A model generated the notes under the pieces. It was not told where the DNA came from. It was given only the letters and a program-made list of their open reading frames with translations, and searched no databases. Source: a virus. From it: a stretch of DNA of 54,972 nt. The stretch is taken from IMG/VR virus record IMGVR_UViG_3300023179_008764, positions 1 to 54,972 of that record; one strand, 5' to 3'. Every line of letters starts with the position of its first letter. Position 1 is the first letter of the stretch. Positions 7,500 through 15,228 of this stretch are shown here, one piece after another. A program made the translations under genes and the position numbers.

Positions 7500-8450
7500 T
7501 TGAAATACCATTATAAAGACGTCTTTTTAATTCCTAATTATTCTGAATTATCATCCCGATCAAAAGCTACTACATTTGTAGACTTTGGTGCTCGTTCATT
7601 TATTTTACCTGTAATTCCATCAAATATGAAATGTTCTATTGACATTAATACAGCTAGAATGCTTGATAGAATTGGATGTTTTTATATTATGCATCGTTTT
7701 AATATTAGTAATTATGATTTTGTAAAGCATGCTAATAAGGAAAATTGGAAAGCTATATCTATAAGTGTAGGTGTTAATAAAGTTGATTACGATTCTTTAA
7801 CTCAAATTGGTAATGAAAATCTAAGAGTAGATTATATTACTGTAGATGTAGCGCATGGGCATCATTTATTAGTAAAACAAATGCTTACGTTTTTAAAGCA
7901 AAACTTTAAAAAAACTTATATAATAGCGGGTAATATTGTTACTGAAGCTGCTGCAGCAGATCTTACTACATGGGGAGCTAATGCATTAAAAGTTGGTATT
8001 GGTCAAGGATATGTTTGTACAACTAAAGATAAGACCGGGTTTACATATCCGATGTTTAGCTGTGTATTAGAATTAGCTAAAAAATATACTGTAATAGCAG
8101 ATGGTGGTATTCGTTGTACGGGTGATATTGCTAAAGCATTAGCTGCAGGTGCAAAGATGGTTATGTGTGGTAGTATTTTTGCAAAATTAAAAGATAGTCC
8201 AGCTAAGACTGTAAATAGCCCTTTTGATAATAAAAAGTATAAAGAGTATTATGGTTCTGCTAGTTATCAAAATAAAAATAAGAATAAAAATATTGAAGGT
8301 AAAACAGAATTGGTAGAGTTAGAAGATAAGACGTATGTAGAAAAAATAAAAGAAATTCAAGAAGATTTACAAAGCGCTATAAGTTATTCAGGCGGTATTG
8401 CCATCCCGTCGCTTAAAAAAGCTATGTGGGATACGCACGTGACTATTTAA
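7500..8450 (+). CDS. guaC: GMP reductase / IMP dehydrogenase family enzyme, GMP-reductase-like
   Basis: 316 residues from a TTG start. A single TIM-barrel domain without the CBS insert of most IMP dehydrogenases. The catalytic loop GIGQGYVCTT (167-176) carries Cys173, followed by KDKTG, closer to GMP reductases (CTTRxKTG) than to IMP dehydrogenases (CTTRxVAG). The phosphate-binding strand ADGGIRCTGDIAKALAAGA is intact. GMP reductase converts GMP to IMP with NADPH. The region after residue 250 is short and Lys/Asn-rich, so the C-terminus is reduced. Its stop abuts the stop of the gp5-like gene on the other strand. In this genome it may adjust purine pools for the 7-deazaguanine pathway, which consumes GTP. 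Confidence 0.8.
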   Translation: MKYHYKDVFLIPNYSELSSRSKATTFVDFGARSFILPVIPSNMKCSIDINTARMLDRIGCFYIMHRFNISNYDFVKHANKENWKAISISVGVNKVDYDSLTQIGNENLRVDYITVDVAHGHHLLVKQMLTFLKQNFKKTYIIAGNIVTEAAAADLTTWGANALKVGIGQGYVCTTKDKTGFTYPMFSCVLELAKKYTVIADGGIRCTGDIAKALAAGAKMVMCGSIFAKLKDSPAKTVNSPFDNKKYKEYYGSASYQNKNKNKNIEGKTELVELEDKTYVEKIKEIQEDLQSAISYSGGIAIPSLKKAMWDTHVTI

Positions 8451-11150
8451 TTATCGCTTATAATTTGATACTGGTACAGAATTATTTGGTAAGTCTTTTT
8501 CCGCTGCAACTTCTCTTGTTTCTTTATTAGTATTTGTCAATCTAGTAGGTATTGTCTTGTACATATGACTATGAGGCTCCATTACAATACTATCTGGGTC
8601 TCTACCGGTACCATACACAACAATAGCCATTTGCATTGGATCTGCTCCTCCTGCGCCATGTTCAATAGCTTTAACACAATCATTACCACTACCCTTAACA
8701 TTTACTAAGCTATTAATTGTAAATACACCGTTAAGCGTACCTATCAAGGGGTTTGTTGTGACAAAAGATACATTAGCTATTTCTGTACCGGGTAATATTT
8801 CTCCTACCACAACTGCTTTATCTAGTAATCCAAGGTAAGGCGGGCCTGTCTTAATAAATCCAGCTTTAGGCATAAATGTTCCAGGTGTACTACCGGCTAC
8901 TGGGAATTGTGATAACGGTACACCAAATCCAATTATAGGCCCATTTAAATTATTAGCATCTGTTACTGCTGCACCATACACTTTAGCCTGTTCAGTAGCT
9001 TGAATTTCTGTAGGCATTGTAATATGATTTGCAGTTATTTCGCCTTCTACATGTAATCCACCTGCTACTACAACATTATTAGTTACCCCTAAAGAACCTT
9101 CTACAACAACTTGCTTACGGTCTCTTTGTCTTATACTAACTACATCTCCGACTAAAGATAATCTTTTTCCACCATCTATATTTGTTTCTAACTCACTAGA
9201 AATATTAACCTGTTCACCGCTTACGTTAGTTAAACTGCCAGAGACATTTACAACACCATAAGATTTTAAGTTAATACCACCAGCACCAACTAAAAGACTA
9301 TATTTGTTTGCAACGTTTAGATTGTAGTTACCGCCTGGTAAATCGTCAACATGAACTAATTCTACAAGCGGGGTTGGTGTGCGGTTATAAAATACACCAT
9401 AAGGCCCTACTTTAACTTCAGATATATACATCTTACCTTTTGTATCTACTCTAATTGAAGGGTAGTCATTCATTACTAATCCTATTGTTTCAATTTTATG
9501 TTTAGTAATTTCTATAATCTCACTGCCACCTATACCCATTTGCTTTTCTAAATTAGCTAATTTTTCTATTTTTTGTACATATAGTTTACTTATATTATCT
9601 TTTAAAGGATCTAAATCCCAAGTACCGCCCTGTGAGCTTGTGCTCTTACCTAATAATTGCGTTTTACCTTTATTAGAATCGCCAGGATTACATACCGGGC
9701 AAGGCAATCCCATTATGTATCCTGGTCCTATAAGTTTTGGTGAAGAACCATCCACAGATGCCCCCAATACTCCAGATGATGGTGTAACTTGCTGTACCTT
9801 ACCAAGCATACCTAAATATTTTACAGTTGGCTTTCCTTGTCCTTTAATGCTTGTATTAGTACTAAAGATAAAATCACCACTACTATTTGCTATTGAGCCT
9901 ACAACATAGTTAACAAACGAGTCGCTGTAAGAGTTGTTTAAATTAAAGTACGTATTAGTGTCCTTACTACAAACCGGACAAGCATCAAAAGTACCATTAG
10001 CTTGTGTTTGTTTGCTTGAAGTTAATTTTAAGCCGTTAATAGATGTATATTTTTTAGCTCTTTTAATATCAAACAATTGCTTTAGATCAGCTATTTCATC
10101 AAGTTCAGCTTTCCATTCTTCAAATAAATTTAATTTTAAATTGCCTACTTTGCGATAAACATCGCCTTGTGTTACGCTATCAAAATCTAACTGAGTAAAT
10201 TGATTTCTTGATCCTCTAACTGTTGAAAATTCATCTCCTAAAATTAATATTTGATTATTATTTGATGCAAATTCTATGTTTGTAGAATTATTAAACTCTT
10301 TAAATGAACCAGAATAATGAGTAAGTTTTAGCGCTTCTCGGTTGTCTGTATTAATAAAAGCGAGTGTACCGCCTTTTTGATTTATAACATATTTGTTTCT
10401 ATAAGTTTCAACATTAATGTCATATTCTTGATTTGCTGCAGGTGTATTTTCGTATATACCAGGATAATCTTGACTTGAACCGGATAGCGCATTATTAATG
10501 CTATTCCAATCTTCTGAACCAAACGTAGTACCAAACACAACAGGTTTTGTGGGGTCGCCGTTATTAAAGAATACCCATACGTGAGATCCTACAGCTATAA
10601 TTGGAAATGCACCTCTAGCACTATTACTATAACATTCTGGTGTATAATTATAGCTAAATTTGTTAACGTTATTAACGTTTGTTTCTTCAGGATTACTAAA
10701 AGCATCTTTTAATTTAAAATAAGAAATATCATATATGTTGCCTGGCTTTTCTCCTATATTATCTTTATTTTGACTATATTGAGTTAATTTAGAAAAATCA
10801 ACTTCATCAGATGTTAGATTTGAATATGTAGTTGAAAGATTGCCGCTATCGCTTATTGTACCTACATTTTTAAATGCGTTATATCTACCGCTACTATTTT
10901 CACCCGCTAAAGGAATTGATATTTCTGACCAAGGTAATATCTTTTTAAGATCATCTACAATAACATTAAGATCACTATTAATGTTTGTACCAATAAATTT
11001 AAATTTTTTATCAACTTTATTATTAACCCATTTTTGATAAACATTAGGGGATATATGTGGAACAAATACCTTAACTCGTCCGCGCTTTTGAGGATCATTG
11101 TTTTGAATAACGATACCTAGATAATTGCCAAAATACTTGGGATAACTCAT
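8451..11150 (-). CDS. 5: gp5-like baseplate hub / tail-tip protein
   Basis: 899 residues. Begins with an OB-fold-like domain (YLGIVIQNNDPQKRGRVKVFVP), typical of T4 gp5 and VgrG spike proteins. A second OB-like stretch is at about 180-215 (GSHVWVFFNNGDPTKPVVFGT). The C-terminal third contains beta-helix-like repeats (VNVSGSLTNVSG, VVVEGSLGVTNN). There is no lysozyme domain, unlike T4 gp5. Two CPVC motifs (in FDACPVCSK and LPCPVCNPG) flank about 80 residues in the middle and could bind a metal. The protein would form the membrane-piercing hub of the contractile tail. Confidence 0.8.
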   Translation of the reverse strand: MSYPKYFGNYLGIVIQNNDPQKRGRVKVFVPHISPNVYQKWVNNKVDKKFKFIGTNINSDLNVIVDDLKKILPWSEISIPLAGENSSGRYNAFKNVGTISDSGNLSTTYSNLTSDEVDFSKLTQYSQNKDNIGEKPGNIYDISYFKLKDAFSNPEETNVNNVNKFSYNYTPECYSNSARGAFPIIAVGSHVWVFFNNGDPTKPVVFGTTFGSEDWNSINNALSGSSQDYPGIYENTPAANQEYDINVETYRNKYVINQKGGTLAFINTDNREALKLTHYSGSFKEFNNSTNIEFASNNNQILILGDEFSTVRGSRNQFTQLDFDSVTQGDVYRKVGNLKLNLFEEWKAELDEIADLKQLFDIKRAKKYTSINGLKLTSSKQTQANGTFDACPVCSKDTNTYFNLNNSYSDSFVNYVVGSIANSSGDFIFSTNTSIKGQGKPTVKYLGMLGKVQQVTPSSGVLGASVDGSSPKLIGPGYIMGLPCPVCNPGDSNKGKTQLLGKSTSSQGGTWDLDPLKDNISKLYVQKIEKLANLEKQMGIGGSEIIEITKHKIETIGLVMNDYPSIRVDTKGKMYISEVKVGPYGVFYNRTPTPLVELVHVDDLPGGNYNLNVANKYSLLVGAGGINLKSYGVVNVSGSLTNVSGEQVNISSELETNIDGGKRLSLVGDVVSIRQRDRKQVVVEGSLGVTNNVVVAGGLHVEGEITANHITMPTEIQATEQAKVYGAAVTDANNLNGPIIGFGVPLSQFPVAGSTPGTFMPKAGFIKTGPPYLGLLDKAVVVGEILPGTEIANVSFVTTNPLIGTLNGVFTINSLVNVKGSGNDCVKAIEHGAGGADPMQMAIVVYGTGRDPDSIVMEPHSHMYKTIPTRLTNTNKETREVAAEKDLPNNSVPVSNYKR

Positions 11151-11175
11151 ACGTTGATATATCTATATTTACATT

Positions 11176-11181
11176 TATAAT
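11176..11181 (+). promoter_or_regulatory. -10 box for the base-modification operon
   Basis: TATAAT 6 bases before the ATG at 11188. It is the only good promoter seen ahead of the run of six coupled genes to 14532. Confidence 0.5.
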
Positions 11182-11187
11182 AAAGTT

Positions 11188-12000
11188 ATGCTAATGAAAG
11201 TTTCACACGAAACGCCTATATCTCTATTAGATTATTCTAAGCAATATAATGATTTTGACTACTGTCTGGTTCACTTATTAGATCAAAATGAAGGGTATAG
11301 AAACTTTTACACTAAATCTAGATCTGTTTGGGATAGAGAGCTTTTATTAGATAATTCTATTTTTGAACTAGGTAAAGCATTTGATAAGCATGAATTTTGG
11401 AAAAAAGTAAAAGAATTACAACCCAATATGTATATTGTACCGGATGTATTAGAAGATTATTACGGTACTGTTGATAGTTTTAAAGAATTTCAAAATTATA
11501 ACATGGATATTAAAAATACATTTTTAACTAAAGCGATAGGCGCTGTTCAGGGTAAAAATTGGCAAGAGTTAAAAGAGTGTTACAAATTTATGGCTGACAA
11601 TGCAGATATGATAGCTATTAGCTTTGATTTTAGTTATTACCAGATTACAGGTCAGGGATGGCATCATCTTGAGCGCTGGTGTTCAGGTCGTCAACGTTTT
11701 ATTACCGATTTAATAAATAATAATATATGGAGGTGGGATAAGCCGCATCACTTACTAGGATGCTCGCTTGCAAAAGAATTTAGATATTATGTCGATAGAA
11801 ACATTTACAATATTGTTTCTTGCGATACTAGCAATCCAATTGTTGCCGCTATTCATGGATTAAAGTACGACGCAGATTATGGCTTAGATACTAAACCATC
11901 AACAAAACTTGCTGATTTAATTGCACATGAATTTACAGAAGATCAGCTTGAACTTGTAAAATATAATACTACAATGTTTAAGAAGATTCTTCGTAGATGA
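11188..12000 (+). CDS. dpdA: DpdA-like DNA guanine transglycosylase (TGT-like TIM barrel)
   Basis: 270 residues. Pattern of a tRNA-guanine-transglycosylase-like barrel: LLDNSIFELG (53-62), VPDVLEDYYGTVD (84-96), AIGAVQGKNWQELKECY (117-132), HLLGCSL (188-194) and VSCDTSNPIVAAIHG (210-224). Asp55 or Asp86 and Asp213 are candidates for the catalytic Asp pair of TGTs. DpdA proteins exchange guanine in DNA for a 7-deazaguanine base after replication. Supporting context is strong: the gene is coupled by a 4-base overlap to a formyltransferase, and queF lies four genes downstream. It lacks the C-terminal zinc site of tRNA TGTs. The alternative, a tRNA-modifying TGT relative, is less likely for a phage with this gene set. 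An ATG six bases in is an alternative start. Confidence 0.7.
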   Translation: MLMKVSHETPISLLDYSKQYNDFDYCLVHLLDQNEGYRNFYTKSRSVWDRELLLDNSIFELGKAFDKHEFWKKVKELQPNMYIVPDVLEDYYGTVDSFKEFQNYNMDIKNTFLTKAIGAVQGKNWQELKECYKFMADNADMIAISFDFSYYQITGQGWHHLERWCSGRQRFITDLINNNIWRWDKPHHLLGCSLAKEFRYYVDRNIYNIVSCDTSNPIVAAIHGLKYDADYGLDTKPSTKLADLIAHEFTEDQLELVKYNTTMFKKILRR

Positions 12001-12566
12001 GACCTTGGATCACATTTTTTTCACAAACTGGAACAGAGATAGCTGCCTTGTGTCAGGCGCTAGGTAAATACCCTCATGGTATTGTAACTAATAAACAGAA
12101 CATGACAAATGTTAATAAAGATTTGGTTAATACGACGTCATTTCGCGAGCATAAATTAAATCAAACTTTTTGGCATATATTACCAGCTAAACCGTCGATT
12201 GATGACTATTTAAATACACTATCGTCTTTTGACAATCCTGTTATAACTCTTCACGGTTATTTAAGAATAATACCAAAAGTGGTTTGCGAAAAATACGAGA
12301 TATACAATTTACATCCTGGTTTAATTGACAAATACCCTTCATTGAAAGGGTTTAACCCTCAAGAAAGAGCATTTAGAGAAGGTTATAAACTCGCTGGGTG
12401 TGTTATACATAGGGTAATTCCTGATGTTGATGAGGGTGAAATTTTAATGAGTCAAGGAATATCAATAGAAAATAAAACTTTAAATGAAGTTTATGATTCT
12501 TTAAGAAATGTTGCTTTAGATCTCTGGAAAAGCTTCTTTACAGCATATAAAATACTCGATAAATGA
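11997..12566 (+). CDS. dpdN: PurN-like formyltransferase, candidate DpdN (dPreQ1 formyltransferase)
   Basis: 189 residues. Formyltransferase fold of the GAR-transformylase type. ITLHGYLRIIP (83-93) is followed by the catalytic NLHP motif (Asn104, His106) and GCVIHRVIPDVDEGEIL (134-150), whose Asp143/Asp145 matches the third catalytic residue. These enzymes move a formyl group from 10-formyl-tetrahydrofolate to an amine. Purine synthesis is an unlikely role for a lone phage copy. Its ATGA overlap with the dpdA-like gene and the presence of queF suggest it formylates the aminomethyl group of preQ1 in DNA, the activity predicted for DpdN. The substrate is inferred from context. Confidence 0.7.
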   Translation: MRPWITFFSQTGTEIAALCQALGKYPHGIVTNKQNMTNVNKDLVNTTSFREHKLNQTFWHILPAKPSIDDYLNTLSSFDNPVITLHGYLRIIPKVVCEKYEIYNLHPGLIDKYPSLKGFNPQERAFREGYKLAGCVIHRVIPDVDEGEILMSQGISIENKTLNEVYDSLRNVALDLWKSFFTAYKILDK

Positions 12567-12910
12567 ACCCCGAAGATTATATTAAAAGCGTAGAAGCCAC
12601 GTATCCTGAAACGTGTGAAGAGTTTAAAAAAATACAAAGAGAGCATTATGAGACTTTTTGTAAAAAGCAATTTGATTACGGTCCCCATAACATAAGCCTG
12701 GGCTCAGATTTACATAAAAAAGAAGATATTATTGCTTCAATATCTGCTATAGTGGTGAGATTAAACGATAAAATTCAGCGTTTAATTAATATGGTACTAC
12801 GTAAAAAGTCATTTGAAGCTGCAAATGAATCTATTTTTGATGCTTTTAGTGATACAGCTGTATACTGTATTATAGCTGAAGTAGTAAAAAGAAAGAAGTG
12901 GTGCAAATAA
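12563..12910 (+). CDS. Nmad1-like (DUF1599) nucleotide-modification-associated protein
   Basis: 115 residues. The pattern FCKKQFDYGP at about 32-41, a central RLNDKIQRLINM helix (67-78), SIFDAFSDTAVYCIIA (90-105) and a terminal KKW match what I remember of the DUF1599 / nucleotide modification associated domain 1 family, which is found in gene neighbourhoods for modified DNA bases. Biochemistry unknown. Overlaps the formyltransferase stop (ATGA) and touches the next gene (TAATG). Confidence 0.6.
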   Translation: MNPEDYIKSVEATYPETCEEFKKIQREHYETFCKKQFDYGPHNISLGSDLHKKEDIIASISAIVVRLNDKIQRLINMVLRKKSFEAANESIFDAFSDTAVYCIIAEVVKRKKWCK

Positions 12911-13050
12911 TGTCGCTTTTGAATATATTTCGTAATAAAAATGATGAGTTGCGTCGTCTTAAAGAAGAGAATGAAATACTAAAACATGAAGTATATGTCT
13001 TGAAAAATTTGCTTTTTAATTTAGAATTAGATGAATTAGCTAAAAAATGA
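12910..13050 (+). CDS. 46-residue coiled-coil peptide
   Basis: MSLLNIFRNKNDELRRLKEE begins the protein; residues 11-44 form a regular Leu/Ile heptad helix. Start overlaps the preceding stop (TAATG) and its TGA overlaps the ATG of the kinase (ATGA), so translation of all three is coupled. The short N-terminal LLNIF segment could touch membrane or partner. It may be an adaptor for its neighbours; function unknown. Confidence 0.6.
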   Translation: MSLLNIFRNKNDELRRLKEENEILKHEVYVLKNLLFNLELDELAKK

Positions 13051-13637
13051 ATATAACTTTTACAGGTCCGCAGTGTTCAGGCAAAACTACATTACTAAAA
13101 AGAATGAAGACAGAGAAAGGTATAATTGATAAGTTTTGGTATGTTGACGAGGTCACTAGATTAGTTAAAAGAGAGTGTTATGTAGATATTAATGAATCAG
13201 GTGCAAATGATATAACTCAGCTGTTAATTATTAACAAGGAACTAGAGAATCTGTTTAAATTTAAAAAAGAATTGTTATGGGATAGATGTCAAGGTGTTGT
13301 TCATGATAGATGTTTATTAGACGGTTTAGTATATACAGAATATTTTTATGATAAGAAATTAGTTAGTCAACATGTTGTGATGCAAGCTTTGCAGTATTGG
13401 CATAAATTTCATGAAAAATATGACATTATTTTTTATCCTAGTCCGCACGATGTACAGTTACAGGATGATGGGGAAAGAAGTACTAGTGTAGAATTTAGAA
13501 ATGCTATAATTGAAAAATATGAAAATTATTATCTTAATCAATTTCAGTGGAAAGATAGGGTAACAATTTTAAAAGGAACAGTTGAAGATCGAATGGAACA
13601 GATTAAAATTAAACTACATGAATACGGAATTAGATAA
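13047..13637 (+). CDS. P-loop NTPase, small nucleoside/nucleotide-kinase-like (AAA_28 type)
   Basis: 196 residues. Walker A GPQCSGKTT at 7-15, a WDRCQGVVHDRCLLD region at about 76-90 resembling the DR motif of NadR- and thymidylate-kinase-like enzymes, and a predicted Walker B strand YDIIFYPSP (129-137). The substrate is not deducible. Being fourth in an operon otherwise devoted to base modification, it may phosphorylate a nucleotide or folate-pathway intermediate, or salvage bases released by transglycosylation. Its C-terminus overlaps queF by 20 bases. Confidence 0.65.
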   Translation: MNITFTGPQCSGKTTLLKRMKTEKGIIDKFWYVDEVTRLVKRECYVDINESGANDITQLLIINKELENLFKFKKELLWDRCQGVVHDRCLLDGLVYTEYFYDKKLVSQHVVMQALQYWHKFHEKYDIIFYPSPHDVQLQDDGERSTSVEFRNAIIEKYENYYLNQFQWKDRVTILKGTVEDRMEQIKIKLHEYGIR

Positions 13638-14532
13638 TAGCAATATTTCAAAACATTTAGGCAAAGTAACCGGGTATAAGTCAACATACGACCCTACCCT
13701 ATTGGTACGCGAGCCAAGAATTAATAACCGTAAGCATTTAGGTATTACTGATGAAAGCGCACCGTTTAGTGGATATGATATTTGGAATGCATATGAAGTA
13801 TCTTGTTTGACCTCAGAAGGTATGCCTATTGCAGCGATTGCTAAAATAGTATATCCATGTAAGAACAAATATATTGTTGAATCAAAGTCAATTAAACTCT
13901 ATATGAATTCTTTTAATATGCAAAAGTTTAACGGTAATATTATTAAGGTTTTAAACGATCTTCAAACTACAATAGCGAAGGATCTTTCTAACCTACTTGA
14001 AACAGATGTAAAAGTGTATGTTAGGTTAACAAAAGCTGTAAGTGATGATTTATATTACCCACCAGTTTTTAATAATAAAGATTATCCGACATTAGAAAAT
14101 AATATTGATGTAACTTATATTCACGCACCTTCGTATACAGAAAATCCAAAATTATTAAGCGGTATAGAAATTTCTGAATCGAGAGTACAAAAATTTCATT
14201 CCGCTTTATTAAAGAGTAACTGTAGGGTAACTTCACAACCTGATTGGGGTGACGTTTATATTCATTATAAGGGTAAATACGAACTTAACCCTACATCTCT
14301 TTTGCAATATATTGTCTCTTTTAGAGATGAATGTCATTTTCATGAAGAAATTTGTGAGACAATTTACATGCGTTTATTTAAATTGTTTAATCCAGAAGAG
14401 CTTATTGTAAGCTGCTTGTATGTACGACGTGGTGGTATTGATATTAATCCAACGCGCGCTAGTAATTATAGCTTATTAGATAACGCTCTTATTGACGAGA
14501 CAAAGTACTTTACTAAGACAGTAAGACAATAA
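13618..14532 (+). CDS. queF: NADPH-dependent 7-cyano-7-deazaguanine (preQ0) reductase
   Basis: 304 residues from the ATG at 13618, the length of the two-lobed E. coli-type QueF; the frame extends further upstream inside the kinase gene but homology starts here (HLGKVTGYKSTYDPTLL). Reduces preQ0 to preQ1 with NADPH. Key residues: ESKSIKLYMNSF (88-99) for substrate binding, catalytic Cys202 in SNCRVTSQPDWG with Asp209 seven residues later, FRDECHFHEEICE (235-247), and RRGGIDINPTR (270-280). A complete active site. The product preQ1 is the base that the DpdA-like enzyme encoded upstream could insert in DNA. The stop directly abuts a convergent gene. Confidence 0.95.
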   Translation: MNTELDNSNISKHLGKVTGYKSTYDPTLLVREPRINNRKHLGITDESAPFSGYDIWNAYEVSCLTSEGMPIAAIAKIVYPCKNKYIVESKSIKLYMNSFNMQKFNGNIIKVLNDLQTTIAKDLSNLLETDVKVYVRLTKAVSDDLYYPPVFNNKDYPTLENNIDVTYIHAPSYTENPKLLSGIEISESRVQKFHSALLKSNCRVTSQPDWGDVYIHYKGKYELNPTSLLQYIVSFRDECHFHEEICETIYMRLFKLFNPEELIVSCLYVRRGGIDINPTRASNYSLLDNALIDETKYFTKTVRQ

Positions 14533-15015
14533 TTAGTCGTTTTGACGATTACGTCTTTGCTGTTCATACCAAACGCTGGTATTTTCTTCCCACCAGCCAC
14601 CTTCTAAAGGTATCATTTCGTCATTTACGTCAACGTATGGGGTAATTTCTAGAGTAGATGGGTCTATAAAATTACCCCATTCAGGTTCCCAGCTACCTGA
14701 AAGGCCTAACTGCTTAGTGGGAGGTGCCCATCTATTATTACCGTATAATGCTAATCCGCCATTTAGAGGGTCACCATCTTGCCCAACATACCATTCTCCA
14801 CTACCATCAAGAGGATATCCCCAAATATAAAAATCATTATTACCTATGTAACCTACTTCACCATATTGAGCATCCATTGTAAATAAAGATACAACTTCTT
14901 CTAAACCATTTAACTTAACCAAATACTGAGAATGTACAGGGTATGAATTAAAAGGATTGCTATTAAAATACTCATCAGAAGTTTTAGTTATGTACCAAGG
15001 TGTATAGATACTCAT
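14533..15015 (-). CDS. Trp/Gly-rich protein of unknown function, possible virion surface protein
   Basis: 160 residues, unusually rich in Trp, Tyr, Gly and Asn, with many turn-like motifs (NNDFYIWGYPLDGSGEW, GLSGSWEPEWG). Predicted all-beta. Coupled by ATGA to a 27-codon gene that has a late-type box, and lies just past the gp23 terminator, a position where T4-like phages may carry capsid decoration proteins. No family recognised. Confidence 0.65.
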   Translation of the reverse strand: MSIYTPWYITKTSDEYFNSNPFNSYPVHSQYLVKLNGLEEVVSLFTMDAQYGEVGYIGNNDFYIWGYPLDGSGEWYVGQDGDPLNGGLALYGNNRWAPPTKQLGLSGSWEPEWGNFIDPSTLEITPYVDVNDEMIPLEGGWWEENTSVWYEQQRRNRQND

Positions 15016-15095
15016 TCTTTATCGTCCTTCTTTTCTTCAGTAGGCTTGTATTCATCTATGCTTTTACGAACTTTATCTATACCTTTTTCACTCAT
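15012..15095 (-). CDS. 27-residue charged peptide
   Basis: A short gene starting MSEKGIDKVRKSIDEYK and ending in an acidic/lysine tail. Its ATG has AATAAATA at 5 bases and its TGA overlaps the ATG of the following gene, which is the pattern of real genes here. It may act as a leader that couples translation of the Trp-rich protein, or as a small peptide in its own right. Confidence 0.55.
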   Translation of the reverse strand: MSEKGIDKVRKSIDEYKPTEEKKDDKE

Positions 15096-15100
15096 ACAAA

Positions 15101-15108
15101 TATTTATT
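15101..15108 (-). promoter_or_regulatory. Late-type promoter box
   Basis: AATAAATA on the - strand, 5 bases before the 27-codon gene. It lies just beyond the gp23 terminator, so this gene pair is transcribed separately from gp23. Confidence 0.6.
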
Positions 15109-15140
15109 CTGTAAAGTCGTTTTTTTTATGTAAAACCAAA

Positions 15141-15170
15141 AAAAAAGGGCACCGCAAGATGCCCTTTTTT
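15141..15170. terminator. Strong bidirectional rho-independent terminator after gp23
   Basis: An 11-base perfect stem (AAAAAAGGGCA paired with TGCCCTTTTTT) and an 8-base loop. The A-run and T-run make it work on both strands. It lies 59 bases beyond the gp23 stop on the - strand. It is the only classical terminator I could see in the window. Confidence 0.9.
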
Positions 15171-15228
15171 AAAGATCCTAGGACTTACTAGGTGAAAATG
15201 ACTTTCTTTTAATCTCCTACTTCTATTT

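Noticed and set aside
7500-8450. IMP dehydrogenase
   Set aside because: There is no CBS insert, and the loop CTTKDKTG is closer to GMP reductase; some doubt remains.
15000-15191. Hydrophobic + strand frame across the gp23 terminator
   Set aside because: It reads through the terminator hairpin and opposes a boxed - strand gene; Phe-rich content comes from T-runs.
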